Below are positions 22,491-34,719 of a DNA stretch of 64,000 nt, one piece after another (position 1 is the first letter of the stretch; each line of letters begins with the position of its first letter). The stretch is from Paralichthys olivaceus. Taxonomy: Eukaryota > Chordata > Actinopteri > Pleuronectiformes > Paralichthyidae. The stretch covers positions 10,489,001 through 10,553,000 of the forward strand of contig NC_091111.1 in assembly GCF_024713975.1 (NCBI RefSeq). Reading direction: 5' to 3'. The notes under the pieces are model-generated. The model was not told where the DNA came from and did not search any database. It saw only the letters and a program-made list of their open reading frames with translations. Made by a program: the position numbers and the translations under genes.

Positions 22491-25400
22491 ATTCATTTTT
22501 ATATACAGACCAGAAATACGACAACATTTCTTTGAGCACAGTGAAAGAATCCCAGATTTGGTCTTAAATCATGTGAGGTTGTCAGGGTGACGGAGGAAAA
22601 AAACATTTTGCCAATCCTGTGTGGGCATTCCACCATTCCAATTTAATTCCATATGATCCACATCCATCCGTCACACACATTGTGAAATCCAGTACACACA
22701 GATGCACACGGATAAGTGTGCATGTGTGCACATATTCCAGAGACCAATACACTCCAACTCCCTCACACTGTAAGGACAAGACTTCCAGGTCATTAACCTA
22801 CACTTTGACAGAATATCAGTCTCATTCTGGAGGATCCCTTGTTCCCCCCCGGATGTTCCTGTCACAGAATATCAAAGGATCTTAGTCTTTTTGAAATATA
22901 ATAATGATATTTCCACTCTCATAAACATGTTCATAATTCTCTCTTATTGCCGGGTTTGTCGGCCACATCCTTTTGCAATGACTTTCTCTAACTCCCCGCT
23001 GTATGTTTGCACTCTCCACAACCTCTGTTTTTAGTTATTTTGCTTTGATTTTTCCTCCTTTAGTTTAGAGACACTTGAACTGAGGTGAAAAGCAATTTGT
23101 GCATATGAGGGTTAGTGCATGTGTGCGTGTGCTGGGGGAGTTCGGCTGTGATAAGGGACAGGGAACTGCCACACTCAGACAAAGATGGATGATGTTGTTC
23201 TCACCCCAACCCTCACTTAGATTAGTTCCTCAGTCTGTTTTTGTGCAGCAACCAATCGCTTTAGTTTTGTTTGTTCTTTCATTCTTTGAGTCACAGAAAA
23301 ATACATGTGGAATGTTTTTCCCGTAAATAAAACTGTGTTTAGTTTTGTTACATTAGTTTCATTACTCCCCCAATTTCTCAAATTATTCAGTTGTTCCACA
23401 GTTTAATGTTTTATTCTCTCGTTTATTTGCCTTTTTCAGAAAACACTTAAAAAGTTGTAAAAAAAAAATATTGGTGAGGAAAGAGGATAAAGAAGAAGGA
23501 GATTAAATAAAGGTAAAAAAAAATTTTTCTGCAACCACATTTAATATTGTTCATTGGAAACATGGCTCTAAGATTTAATGAAAGTTTCCATTTCCCCACA
23601 ATCTCAAATTGAAAGTGCAGGCTCTTATTTTCATTTTACAGTCAAGCAAAACATTTGAATTCTCTTCACTTTTCTTGTAAGGGAATAAAGTGATATTGCA
23701 GCAACTGTGCACAGTTTTATTCACAACAGACATTACTTTTGTTATTTTAACTCCTGATAACTCATCAGCTTTGATTTCTTATGAACTATGAATCCTTTAG
23801 TCATGTAAAGCTGCTGGAAGTTGCAATGCCAAAGATGGCCATCATGCAAAAATCCCATTACGGCCCATTGCCAGTTCCTGATGTCTTTGTAATCAGCGGC
23901 TCGTTATAGAAAAAGGGGGTTATAGCTAGCTATAAGCTAAAATCTCCCAGATATGTGTAGGCTACAGCCACCTTGCACGTTTGACATCATTTGCAGCCAC
24001 AGTAGTGATCGAGGAGAGGAGCTATGGTATCAAGGTTCCACCGATATGTAAGCTCAACCAATCATGAGTGAGTCTCCGTCTCAAAAAGGTGTGTGTGTGT
24101 ATTTGTGTGAAAAATGATAATGACCCCGAGGAGTCAGGTGTCCCCCAACCCCACCCCCCACCCCCCCGGTGGCCCTGCGAGCAACATCTGGAACCCGTCC
24201 CTTCATGGTGACATCACACAACCGGCCTAGCCTTTGACCCCAAACCGGCTAATTAGCAGCACGTCCCTCCATAACTGCAGGGTCCCCTCTTTCTTTCTCC
24301 CCCTCTCTCCCCATTTTTCTCACTCCTCCTCTCTCCACCTGTTGCCTCATGTCACTGTGTGTGTGACCGAGGCAAAAAACGGTCAACGAGAACGTTTCCT
24401 CAACACTTGTGGCACATTTGTTATCGTTCACACAAAGAGCTGAAATGCATCTGGTGACTGAACAGGTTTGGCTCAGTTAGGATGTTTAAATATGCTTTTT
24501 CATTGCAAGATTTAAGACCTTTGTGAGAACAAATAATAGTAATGACTTTATTACAACAGGGCCTGTGTTTTATCGACACATGTAGGAGAGAGAGAGAAAA
24601 AACAAGGCCTGTGCAGTCTTTTCATGAGCTATTTTAGTTCACCTCCCTCTCCCTCTCCCTCACTCTCTCTGTGACTCTCTGGTGTATCCATGTATCTCAG
24701 AGGTGATCATCAATCTAGCAGACTCTATTATTACTTTTCCACTAAGTGCTTTGATTTCCAGCCCACCCAGGAGATTAAGCGCTGTCTTCCTCTCTTCCCT
24801 CTCCCACCATGGCCTCACCTTTCTGTCTCTCTCTCCCTAGCTATTTTCTCAGCTCAGTGTAGGACAATCTCTCGCTCTCTCACTTTGCAGCACATCCATG
24901 TGCACGTCTTGTTCTTTCAGATTTTTCAGCTCCTCTGGTCTTGTCAACACTTTTTATTAGGATATTCCAATGTGCAAACCACCTACATTTTAACATGAGG
25001 ATGCATGTTTTTACATTATTGTTGTTATTTTTATTATTATTATTATTATTAATCAACAACACTAACCCGATCCTACACCCCTACCCCCTTCCATGGTCAC
25101 ACAAATACAAAATGTGTCTTAACAAAGAAGATGGTAATAGAAACAAACATACAAATACACAGATATCCATACAAAAGTTAAAAAAGTAAAATATTAAACA
25201 TTATATATTATAAAAATGATAATGAATGACTTATTAAAATCTACATCCAGAGTAATGAAGCCCTTTCAGTTTCACTCAACTAATTTATATGTATTATAGT
25301 AACAGAATTCATAGGAAACAAATGAGCTTCTACTAATAAATGGAGATAATGTTTCATCTGATTTCTAGAAGGATCCACAATTTTTTTTTTTCCATTTTCA

Positions 25401-25690
25401 GCATAGAACCTCCTGAAGCCACTGAATAATGGACGGGGGCCTGCTTGCTTTCTGATTGCACAAAATGAGTCGCCAGGCAACAAGGAGGCGAACGCGGCCT
25501 GAGAGACCTTTAACAACACTTTTAAACATTGCTGCATTTCCTTGTGTCCTTGTGGTGGATAAAACGTAGCAGTGGTACCTGATTAAATGCACTGTGACGC
25601 CGGAAGCAAAGGGGTTTAAGGTCAACACTCAAGAGACACACGTCTTATCCTTGCACATGCTTCAGCTGTGGAGGCGAAGGCAAAATGCAA
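22491..25690. other. Intergenic DNA, no gene seen
   Basis: Noncoding, with a C-rich tract at 24142-24167 listed separately and CT-rich runs near 24280-24340 and 24640-24670. No gene is supported. Confidence 0.55.
24142..24167 (-). other. G-quadruplex motif on the - strand (C-rich on +)
   Basis: Four C runs of 5, 4, 6 and 7 are separated by 2, 1 and 1 bases. On the - strand this is a short-loop G-quadruplex consensus; on the + strand, an i-motif candidate. It lies in intergenic DNA about 2.8 kb upstream of tcf21. Confidence 0.75.
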
Positions 25691-25699
25691 ACCCACACA

Positions 25700-25700
25700 T

Positions 25701-25757
<57 letters not shown>
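25700..25757. repeat. (CA)n microsatellite
   Basis: About 26 CA dinucleotides, nearly uninterrupted. Confidence 0.95.
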
Positions 25758-26820
25758 AAAACAATCCTGCACTGCAGCAAGAAAGATCTGGAGCTTCATG
25801 TTACTCAAAATCCCACTGTATTACTCATGGCTCACAATAATTAATTTAGTGAACAAGATGCACGTGACTAAGAACCACGTTCTCCTGTTGCTCCTCAACC
25901 TTCTCCACTTCCAGCAGCTCCATGCAGAGGCTGTGTTGTTTGGACTGGGCCCTGAGTGGACCAGTGCATGGAGCATCAGTGTGGAATGATGTGGAAGGCC
26001 AAACAGGGGATTGTGGGTGCCGGGTATCCATTACATCAGAGGGGACCAAGGCGCCACTTTGTGATTTGAGACACGACACCCCCCTGTCCTTGCACTTTAT
26101 CCTGTTGAACTGCGAGATGTGCTGAAAGTTGCATGATTCCTGTGAGCCTACTGAAAACTCTGATATGTTGGGATATGATAAAGTCTAAAATATTATTGTA
26201 TTATCGTTTATCTAATGATTCATTTAATAGTAAAAATACTACATCATTGTTTTTATGATTATAACTTTGAAATTAAGAAGCAATACAAACTTGTAGAAAT
26301 ATTGAAATTGTCCTTATTTCTTATCTAAATTTATGACAATATAAACATCTTTAGGCCACTTAGAGACACAAGATACCTCACAGAATCTGTTTTAATTGTC
26401 TTTATTTTGAAAGCCATTATTATTTTTTTACTTTGTCGTGTTTAAGCTCCATGGTTGATTTTAAAGACTAATAATCAAATAAAAGTAGGTTTAGCCACTT
26501 TTGATAAAAACATGAGATTGTTATTGCCTCCCTTCTTCTTTTTTCATTCTATAATTTTGTTTTACTTGCAAATCATTCACACAAAACATCTAAAAGTAAA
26601 ATTCATGGACCCCTGACTTTTTGAAAAAGTTGAAGTGGATCTAAAAATAATAGATTACAGCGATGAACCCATCTCTACAACATAATCAAGCGTCTGGCTA
26701 AGGTCACATTTGTGCTAGAAATAAACTGCATTTTCTGGGTTCTGGGTTCCTTTGGGGCCCTGGAAACCCAGAGAGACCAGCACCCATGTCTCCTCCCAGC
26801 ATGAGGTAACGCCCTCTCTG
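25758..26820. other. Upstream flank of tcf21
   Basis: Noncoding AT-rich sequence that becomes GC-rich from about 26740. No gene is seen. Regulatory elements are possible but cannot be singled out from one sequence. Confidence 0.5.
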
Positions 26821-26824
26821 CTCC

Positions 26825-26833
26825 TGAGATAAA
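26825..26833 (+). promoter_or_regulatory. tcf21: TATA-like box, candidate tcf21 core promoter
   Basis: GATAAAAAG lies in GC-rich sequence about 150 bp before the tcf21 ATG. It would place a start site near 26855-26860 and a 5'UTR of about 120 nt. The position is plausible for a core promoter; there is no direct evidence of use. Confidence 0.35.
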
Positions 26834-26978
26834 AAGTCTTGCTCCCTCTCCTCGCACGGTCAGGAGTCCAAGAACACATCATCGCCCCCGCAGGCGTGCG
26901 TCGTCCCACCCTGTCCATAACACTGCATCAGCCTTAGCTCCCATGTTTTGAGTCCGCTCCGGTCGGAGACAGCTCACC

Positions 26979-28188
26979 ATGTCCACCGGGTCCCTCAGCG
27001 ATGTCGACGACGAGCTCCTGGACGGCATCCTCAAGTTCGCCTCTTCCGGCAAAGACTCCAACGAGAGCACGGAGGAGAGCTCCAACTGCGAGGGGCCCTG
27101 CGCAAGCGAGGAGCGCAGAGACGCGCCTGGAAAGAAGAGGAAGACGGCGTCGCGCAAAACGGCGCCCAAGGGTGTGGCACCGCAGCAGGAGGGCAAGCAG
27201 GTGCAGAGGAACGCGGCCAACGCGCGGGAGAGAGCCAGGATGCGCGTCCTGTCCAAGGCCTTCTCCCGGCTGAAGACCTCCCTGCCCTGGGTACCGTCGG
27301 ACACCAAGCTCTCCAAGCTGGACACGCTGCGCCTCGCGTCCAGCTACATCGCGCACCTCCGGCAGATACTGGCCAACGACAAATATGAAAACGGATATAT
27401 CCACCCGGTAAACCTGGTGAGATGAAACACATCTGGAAGTTTGTGATAATAAAGTTTTTTTTTAAGATTAATTAGATTTGGCCCAATGTTCTGAAGCGAG
27501 AGTGAATTATTTTTCTTCAATAGCTTTATCTAATTTACTCTGTTTAAGTTGTATTCAGAGGTTTTAAAGTTATCAGGATTTGAATGTGGCCTTCACACAA
27601 GGCCTCCACATGTCTCAGCACCAAGGTGACACACGTGTGTGATCACTAAGCAGGTGCATGGATGGGAGAAAATAGTATTTTTCACCTTATCCTGATTAAT
27701 TTATAAAAACAGACTTAGGCTTACCAACACATTCGATTTGTATTATCAATAATCGATGCACAGACCAAGAAATAAAGGCCTCTAATGTAAAGCAGAGAAT
27801 AAAAACACATTAATATTGTAATTAAGTCTGCTATATCTAGTGTTTTATTGTGATATAAAATATGTTTTTAAACCAGGAGAGACTATTATGAAGTAATTTA
27901 GGCACATTTCAAACATATGAAATCGTATTATGTGGATATTACTGCATAAAAACTGTAGTACCACTGATATAGCTCCAAAAAGCATTACCCAGAATTCAAG
28001 TAAATTATTGGCACATTATAGCTCTATTATTTTCTATTCTTTTATTCTTAAACTCTTTGTTCGTGTTTGACCTGACCTGGTGGTGTTTTCCTCCGCAGAC
28101 GTGGCCTTTCATGGTCGCAGGTAAACCAGAGAACGAGTTGAAGGAGATCCTGAACGCAACGAGGTTATGTGGAACAACGGCCTCCTGA
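26979..28188 (+). CDS. tcf21: Transcription factor 21 (capsulin/epicardin/Pod-1), complete, two coding exons
   Basis: This is a class II bHLH factor that binds E-boxes as a heterodimer with E proteins. It is known in vertebrates for epicardial, kidney, gonad and head-muscle mesenchyme. Exons are 26979-27416 (146 codons; donor CTG/GTGAGA) and 28099-28188 (29 codons plus TGA; acceptor CTCCGCAG), giving 175 aa against about 179 in mammals. The N-terminus MSTGSLSDV and the [11 protein letters not shown] stretch are characteristic. KKRK at 52-55 is a likely nuclear signal. The basic region is about residues 77-88 ([12 protein letters not shown]), and helix-loop-helix runs from about 89 to 131 ([20 protein letters not shown]). 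The second exon gives [10 protein letters not shown] and the conserved ending RLCGTTAS. The start has a good CTCACCATG context. The first exon is CpG- and GC-rich in AT-rich surroundings, so long antisense frames appear but are shadows. The divergent part is the acidic/linker region, residues 10-70. Confidence 0.97.
27417..28098 (+). other. tcf21: tcf21 intron
   Basis: A 682-bp phase-0 GT-AG intron, AT-rich, placed after the conserved VNL codons as in other vertebrate tcf21 genes. Confidence 0.9.
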
Positions 28189-28600
28189 TGCAGAAAGACG
28201 GGCACCTCCACAGGCCACGTTTGTTCAAATGAATCATGATTTTCCAAGAAAAAGAAAGAAAGAAAAAAAAGGACAGAACAGTGACTGAAACACGTCTCAT
28301 CTCTGCAGACTCTGAGTGGGAATAACACGGAGGGAGTGTGTCCTCTCTCTCCTTCGTTCCCGTATAAAACCAAGCTGAATTTATTTAAATGCATTATGTC
28401 TATCATTGTTGTCTTTGCTGGTTCAAAGATTAACGTGCATTAAATTGCTTTTTTGTTAATACTCTGCAGACGCATTTTTACTAGTGCAGACCTGTCCTGG
28501 CAGCTGCATTAAAATGGATGATGCCTGTGCGCAATTAAGCGCCAATGTCCATATGGTTGTACAGATTACATGTGTATAAATATATATTTGTACCACTTTT
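28189..28600 (+). other. tcf21: tcf21 3' untranslated region (inferred)
   Basis: Noncoding sequence after the TGA. Variant poly(A) signals ATTAAA are seen at 28439-28444 and 28508-28513, followed by a T-rich segment near 28570-28640. No canonical AATAAA is close by, so the 3' end is uncertain. Confidence 0.4.
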
Positions 28601-29339
28601 ACACCTTGTGTGCTGCTTGCTTTTGTTCCCACCTTTCTCTTAGTGTTATTTTTATTTCTGTGTGGGCCCACGCTCTGACCTGACCTCTCTCATCAGTCCA
28701 CTCCGTCAGAATCAGCAGAACCTGAGCACCAACAAAGCGCAGATAAGTCTCCCTCTGTTGTTTCTAATAGATAACAGTAGACGCGGTGGTCATTACGCAA
28801 ACAAACATTTGCCTTCAGAGATTATCTGGGACTCTAAGATGCAGCTGTAGTTCTCCAATGATTTTAAGTCCCCAAAAAAGTTGGAGATGTAATTTGGGAA
28901 CACTGGAATAATTTGACTTTTAAATATGGTAAAGGGTGTCACCCAATTATTGGGTCTATGTAATTACAACAATAACAATTACATTTTTGTTTCTAAAAAA
29001 ATCATCAAGTACACATCATGTATTTAACGCTGATTGGACAGATTTTTATTTTTTTTGAAAGTGGTAGAAAAAATTGCGGGTTGAGCTTTAATCCCGCCCA
29101 GACCAGTTGTTTTAATTCGCTCGGGTTATGACCGCTGTGTTTACATCATGCAGACAGTTATTTATGCAGTCAGACACACGCCCCCCTCCCCCTCCCCCTC
29201 CCTTTCTCTCTCCCCCTCTCTCTCATTGTGGTTTATTGGGATGGAGGTAAAGAAGGACGCTGCTGAACAAGTGTGGACCTTAGACTGTACATGGCTCAAC
29301 ATGTTGCGCAGACTTCACCAAAGATACCTTCTTCTCTGT

Positions 29340-29450
29340 CCTTAACATATCTTTTTGGTCATTTGTAGAAGTTAGTTTTTGCATAATCTTGCTTACAAAT
29401 ACATAAACCAACAAACTCCGATGGAAACATAACCTCCTTAGAAAAGGAAA
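29340..29450 (+). repeat. Dispersed fish repeat, family with tetranucleotide tail, copy 3
   Basis: Contains AGTTTTTGCATAATCTTGCT, then TACAAATACATAAACC, then ATGGAAACATAACCTCCTTA. The first two blocks parallel 12188-12315. The last is the end I associate with this abundant fish repeat. It is in the same orientation as the 12188 copy. Confidence 0.45.
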
Positions 29451-29996
29451 TAATCCTGCCCATTTACTTTTACACAATTTTTATGTGGTTATTGCAACAG
29501 AAAAAAATAAGCACAAAAAGATAGCCATTAATATTTGATATTTCAATCAAACTGAGCCTGACATTTTATTTTTCACTGTAGAAAATAGTCCCCAAGGTCC
29601 TCTAAAATTTTGACATCATGGTCTCCCCTCACATTTCTCATCAGTTGTCATTATGATATTCACATTAATATTCACCAGTCAAGTTGTAGTGTTGGTTTAT
29701 TCATTAAAGCTACTCTTCGCTAACAATAGGAAGGATGATGTTGCATGTTTGACTCTTATACACACACTTCATGCTTAAAGGACACTACCAAGTATCCTTC
29801 AACTGCACAATAAGATTGAGTGCTGTTGTAATAAAAGAGTCCCACCGACATCTCTTCAAGGACCCGCACCTAATACATCAGTGACGGCGTGGCAGAGGCC
29901 TCGCCGCCACCCCAAAGGGACCACCATGGTGAAAATAAACTTGGCTGCCTCTCTCCTGGGGCCAGCTGCAGAGAAAGAGAGAGGAGGAGAGAGGAG

Positions 29997-30006
<10 letters not shown>

Positions 30007-30034
<28 letters not shown>
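30007..30034. repeat. (GA)n microsatellite
   Basis: About 14 GA dinucleotides within a longer purine-rich run. Confidence 0.9.
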
Positions 30035-31343
30035 AACGAGGGAGGGCCTCTGTATGAGAGCTGGGCTGGGATTCCCATACTTGCTAATTGTTTTGTTGGA
30101 CAACTGCCCAAAACTGTGATGTGAAAAAGGTCCGGAGACGGAGGGGAGGACAGAAATTACATTGTGTTCCAGCTGATCCCATCATGTCTCCCATCTGCCC
30201 TCACTGTTCCTTTATTACTTACCCTACGTTATATTGGCATCACTGTTTACCAGGGCTGATATGGTAAATCCAGTGTGATATCACAGAGGCTTCAATCGAC
30301 AGTTTACACTGTACATTCCGACCCCTCTCTCTGCGGCTGTCTGCACATTCACATCACACTGATATCTCAGCTATGGACATATACAGCTGCATTCTTTTTT
30401 TTCTTTTGGATCAACTTTAAACGTTTTGTATTATGAAGATGTGATTCTGAAGATCTCCTCACACCCTCAGCGGAAAAGGTTACATCACTATATACATCAC
30501 ATGTCATGTTCCTCCAGGCCTCTCCCTCTTCTCCATCTATCTGTGCTTGTAGCCTATGGTGTCCTCAGACTGCCACCTACTGGATAAAACATGAAGTGTT
30601 TTTGGTCAAATCTTCGGCCCTGACCATCAACCTTTTACTCGTGTTAGTCTCATGTCATTTTTCACAACAGTCTGCAATATGAACACAAATGGTAAAAAAT
30701 TACTCTGAAAAACACTTAAAACAAACAAAATTCCATGTCGTGTTTTCTGTAAATGTCATTGTGTTTTGACGCTCAGTGTCACCGTATAAGACATAAAATG
30801 AAATAATAATATTCTCAGGTAACAGGTACTAAAGGTATATTTATTTGGATGATTACAAAGAGATGCTTTGAGCACATTGTTCATATTTTCACATTCTCAC
30901 ACCAGACTGAGCAACATAATTCAAACAGTAAAATACACTTATTACAATGCTTCTAATTTTTCTGTCCTAAATTGGATTAATTATTTAAAGCTCTTCACCA
31001 AGTGAATTTATAGATATGTAATAGTTGTGCAAAGTGCAAGTTAATTTGGATTTAGTTTTTATTCTTCTGCGTCTTTTTTCTCTTTTCACAAATGTTTACC
31101 TTATCGCTCCAAGGTTAAGTTTTCCCCTCTGTCTGTTTTTTGGTTGGTAGGTTTTTTTCTTTTAGAGCACGATTCTGCAAAAACAAAAACTGAACAGATT
31201 ACCACAAAACCTTTTTTTTTTATTTTTTACATTTCTTTATATTTCAACTGATTTGTGTGAGAAATTTGGTGCAGGTTGATTAACTTTAAGGTGACTATCG
31301 GGCCATGGCGGGTTGTGCATTATGTCTTTGTATTGGACTGACA

Positions 31344-32387
31344 TTACATACGGAAAAGCAAGAACCCACTGAGTGTGCTATGACTGTTGTAATTATCAAA
31401 GATGGTCTCGTTTTCTGGCAGAACCAAATGTATCTCATCACCGACATTCAGCTCTAGAACAACGGCATTGGAAAGGTACTCAAAATGGTCTAAACCATAA
31501 CGCTCATGAGACCAGGTCTGTAAATTATACACTATGGACTTCTCGTTGTGGAAGAGTCGCACTCCCATTGTGACGCCCTCCTTCATGTAACCACAAATGG
31601 TGAATCTAAAAACGTACACCCCTTTCACCGGTGCCGTGAAGAGACCAGTGGTGGCGCTGTAGGCTTTGCCGACATTAGTGAAGACCTTGCTGAACTTCAG
31701 AACTGTTGGAGAACTGTGAGGCCCCACGTCTTCTGAGTCCGTCAAAGCAGCATAAAACGCCACCTTTGCATTGTCTTTGATTAGAAGATCCACTTGTTGC
31801 TCAGTAGTGTTTGTCCTGTCCAGTAAAGATGAAAGTTTACCATCTTGGGCTGTGTTCTGAGTCTGTGCATCGTCCAACCTGCGTTGTAGGAGCTGCACGT
31901 CATTTCTGTTCACTGTCACTCTGGCTTGTGTGGACAAAAGCTCAACTGCGTTGTTTTCAAGCTCCACCTTCAGCTTTTCTACTTGCCTCTCACTGACCTC
32001 CAGCCTTACACTGAGATCTGTCAGTTCTGCAGCCTGCTCCGTGTTTTCTTGCCTCAGCTCTTGTCCTTGTATTTCACTGGCGCTCAGTCTCTTCTCCGCA
32101 TCAACATGATCCCGTCTCAGCTCCTCCAAGTGGGTTTTAGTTTGGAGAAGGTCCAACTCCTGCTCACCTGCCTGTATCTCTGCCTCCTTCAGCCTGGCCT
32201 CCATGTTCCTCAGCTCCACCTGCTGCTGCACCACCATCTGTCTGAGCATCCTCACTTCTGTCCAGATGTCGGACTTGGCCTGATCCCCTCCTTCACTCGC
32301 TCGCACCTCAAAAGCCCATGAAGCCAACAGGCAGAGCGATGCAATCAGCAAAAGTGAAGCTGCTCTCATTATGCTGTCCATTGACAT
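31344..32387 (-). CDS. Secreted coiled-coil plus C1q-domain protein (complement C1q-like)
   Basis: A single-exon reading frame of 347 aa with stop TAA at 31344-31346. A hydrophobic segment at about 8-26 (AASLLLIASLCLLASWAF) is a likely signal peptide. Residues about 38-200 are strongly heptad-like and rich in E, Q, L and R, as in a long coiled coil. Residues about 208-347 form a C1q globular domain: KVAFYAAL, YSATTGLFTAPVKGVYVFRF, VVLELNVGDEIHLVL and STLSGFLLFRM are its usual landmarks. There is no collagen Gly-X-Y stretch, so oligomerisation would come from the coiled coil. N-glycosylation sequons are NTT at 193 and NET at 326. Such proteins are greatly expanded in fish and act as secreted lectin-like or cerebellin/adipolin-like ligands; the ligand here is unknown. 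ATGs also occur at codons 3 and 7, so the exact start is open. AATAAA signals on the - strand lie at 31219-31224 and 31068-31073. Confidence 0.85.
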   Translation of the reverse strand: MSMDSIMRAASLLLIASLCLLASWAFEVRASEGGDQAKSDIWTEVRMLRQMVVQQQVELRNMEARLKEAEIQAGEQELDLLQTKTHLEELRRDHVDAEKRLSASEIQGQELRQENTEQAAELTDLSVRLEVSERQVEKLKVELENNAVELLSTQARVTVNRNDVQLLQRRLDDAQTQNTAQDGKLSSLLDRTNTTEQQVDLLIKDNAKVAFYAALTDSEDVGPHSSPTVLKFSKVFTNVGKAYSATTGLFTAPVKGVYVFRFTICGYMKEGVTMGVRLFHNEKSIVYNLQTWSHERYGLDHFEYLSNAVVLELNVGDEIHLVLPENETIFDNYNSHSTLSGFLLFRM

Positions 32388-34325
32388 CTCTTAAGTTAAA
32401 ATGAAGTTGCATGTGGCTTGGCTCCTTTTTAAGAGCAAAATACGCAGCTGCCGTCATGAGAGCAGCAGCAGGTGTGTTTAAAAAGATGACATGGCACAAA
32501 GATATCAACAACAGGCTGTTACATGAGGTCAATTCCAGATAGTGGCTGTTACATGCAGGCAAAGGCCTCACTGATATTTAGACACAAATCTTATGACATT
32601 TTATGAGTTTCCTGTACTTTTAATTCAACTGATTAGTTTATTACAAAATTAGTAAATAAACCTCTTTGCCATGTTTTGGAGTTCAGCTTTTATTTTGTGT
32701 TCATGACTCATATACTGTCCTTAGTGCTCTTCCTGGAATCCCTCTCTAAGAGTGGGGTTTACAGTGTTTACAAAAAGTTTCCAATTCCATTTTCACAGTT
32801 TATCAGTATCAAGAAGATGTCAGTGTGAGGATGTTATGTGCAAAGATTGATGCATATTTCAATTTGTAGTTGAAAAACTGTCAGTTTTATTTGGTTTTAT
32901 CACCATTTGGGATTCCTCCCATGGCCACCATCTCTCCTTATCAAACTTACCAGATTGTACTGTTTAAGTAAAGACTGTGTGCAAAACACATGCTGCAGTT
33001 CTCCAATTCAACCAAACCTCTGTGTTTTATGTGTCGAGAAGAATTTCCATTTCGTTTCATATAGTATTGAAAGTCTCTATTATAATGTCTATGTAATGTC
33101 ATGTTGCATGTTTACGCCTGAAGGTGGCAGCCATACAAAACCAGTCCATCATTTCTTATGGCAGGAGATGGATGAGGTGGATAAATGGAGGTAATCAAAC
33201 ATTAACTGGTACCACCACCAGCTTGTCCTCAATCACAGCCACGAATTGTGTTTTCACCAACTATTCAAATACTCAATGGGTTTGCAGTGAGACGCAATCC
33301 TTGATCTCACAGAGCTATCCATCACTTACTGTTTAGTCATCTTCAGTATCTATTTAAACCAGTAGGTGGCGGAAAAGGATTCCCTATGATGAGAAGGTGT
33401 GCATGTCAAGAAAAGCAGTCATGGCAAAAAGTACAGGGTCAAATTCAGGGTTAAGTGAGAACAAAAGTGGAAAATATTAAAAATGCATGTTTGATTGTGA
33501 GACGATGACACAAGCGGACAAGCTGGAGCTGAGGTCGAACACGACGCTGACGAGGATCACAGAGGAGAAATGTCTGAAACACTACATTTGTGTAAATGAT
33601 TTGGTGAAAGACAGCCGACCGCCGTGACCAATTTGTCCCTGGTGCTTTTTTAAAGATTAGACACAGTCGGTGCTGGACGCCAGTGTGCAGCTTTAAATTA
33701 TGTAAATGTCCATCATGCATTTAAACAACTGGCAGACACGCTAACGTGACTGAGGTTGGGCGACAGCTGGCGGTGGTGTCAGCTCGTGTCAGGTGGCATC
33801 GCCGCCTGTGCAGCCTGGCACGGCGGCCGGCGGAGCAGTGGAGATGCCAAAGATAGCTGGGGCCTGTTCAGATCACCTACCCATGTTTGTTGGCATGCTC
33901 GCACTCCTGTGTGTGTGTCATTGTTGGCATCAGTTAGTGATTATTAAAAGGAGCAGCAGCAGGTGCCTGCCATGAGACCCCTGGCCTTTACCTCAATGCA
34001 GGGGACGTCTACGGAGCCAAGTCTATGTCTTCATCTCCCACACACGTGTCTCACTTGACGCTAAGATGGCAAGATTTGGATGTTGGTGCCAACTGTTTTT
34101 TTTATTAAACTTGGTGAATCCAGTTTTTTCATTCTGCACCTGCAACATGAAATAACAGAACCATCTAAACCTTAATTTTTTTATCTGACCATCTGTTATT
34201 CTTTCAGTTGATTCATTTAATATTAGTTGATTCAGTTGCTTTAAATAAAAGCAGAGTATTTTTTGCTGAGGGTTTTACTTTTGCTCTTGATTTTACTATT
34301 TACCAAATGTTACTTTTTTTTTTTT
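32388..34325. other. Upstream flank of the C1q-like gene and intergenic DNA
   Basis: Noncoding sequence. On the - strand a TTAAAAA run at 32425-32431 lies about 40 bp before the ATG and could be a weak TATA-like element. No further exons with matching splice sites were seen. Nothing else is supported here. Confidence 0.4.
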
Positions 34326-34329
34326 CTCG

Positions 34330-34436
34330 CTGTATTGAAATGTTTTGTTTATTTTCTGTACTCGGCTATGTTGTAAATGAGGCCTCTTGTATTCCCAAGT
34401 TAAAATACAGGTTGAATAAATGAATGAATGAATAAC
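34330..34436 (+). repeat. LINE-like 3' tail with (GAAT)n
   Basis: AT-rich sequence ending GTTGAATAAATGAATGAATG, with an ATGA/GAAT tetranucleotide tail. This is typical of 3' ends of fish non-LTR retrotransposons. No coding part is retained, so the call is tentative. Confidence 0.35.
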
Positions 34437-34719
34437 GAAATTTTAAGATGTGAGTTATGTTGTGCTGGAGTTTTCTTTTTTACTTTAATGAAGCCAGTGG
34501 CTGAGTGGTTCCTTCTATCATGCTAAACTATCTATATTTTGACGCCAGCTTCATATGTACCATCTTACAGACATTACAGTTTTATCAATCTTCTCATGAA
34601 GAATGCACAATGTACAAATATTCCATTAATCATGTAAACTTTCTACATATATTAACATTTTTGTGGAAATTCACCGCAGAAACCGTGAAACGTTACAACT
34701 GTTTTCAGACACGAACCCT

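Larger units (their letters stand above)
28600..31040. other. Intergenic DNA between tcf21 and the C1q-like gene
   Basis: AT-rich noncoding sequence. The segment 29050-29175 (TTTACATCATGCAGACAGTT, then C-rich) resembles a dispersed fish repeat. A (GA)n tract lies at 30007-30034. No gene is supported. Confidence 0.5.

Noticed and set aside
26879-27432. Long antisense and alternate-frame open frames across tcf21 exon 1
   Set aside because: They are Arg/Pro/Ala-rich shadows of a GC-rich exon whose true frame encodes an unmistakable bHLH protein. An antisense RNA is possible, but nothing in the sequence shows an antisense protein.
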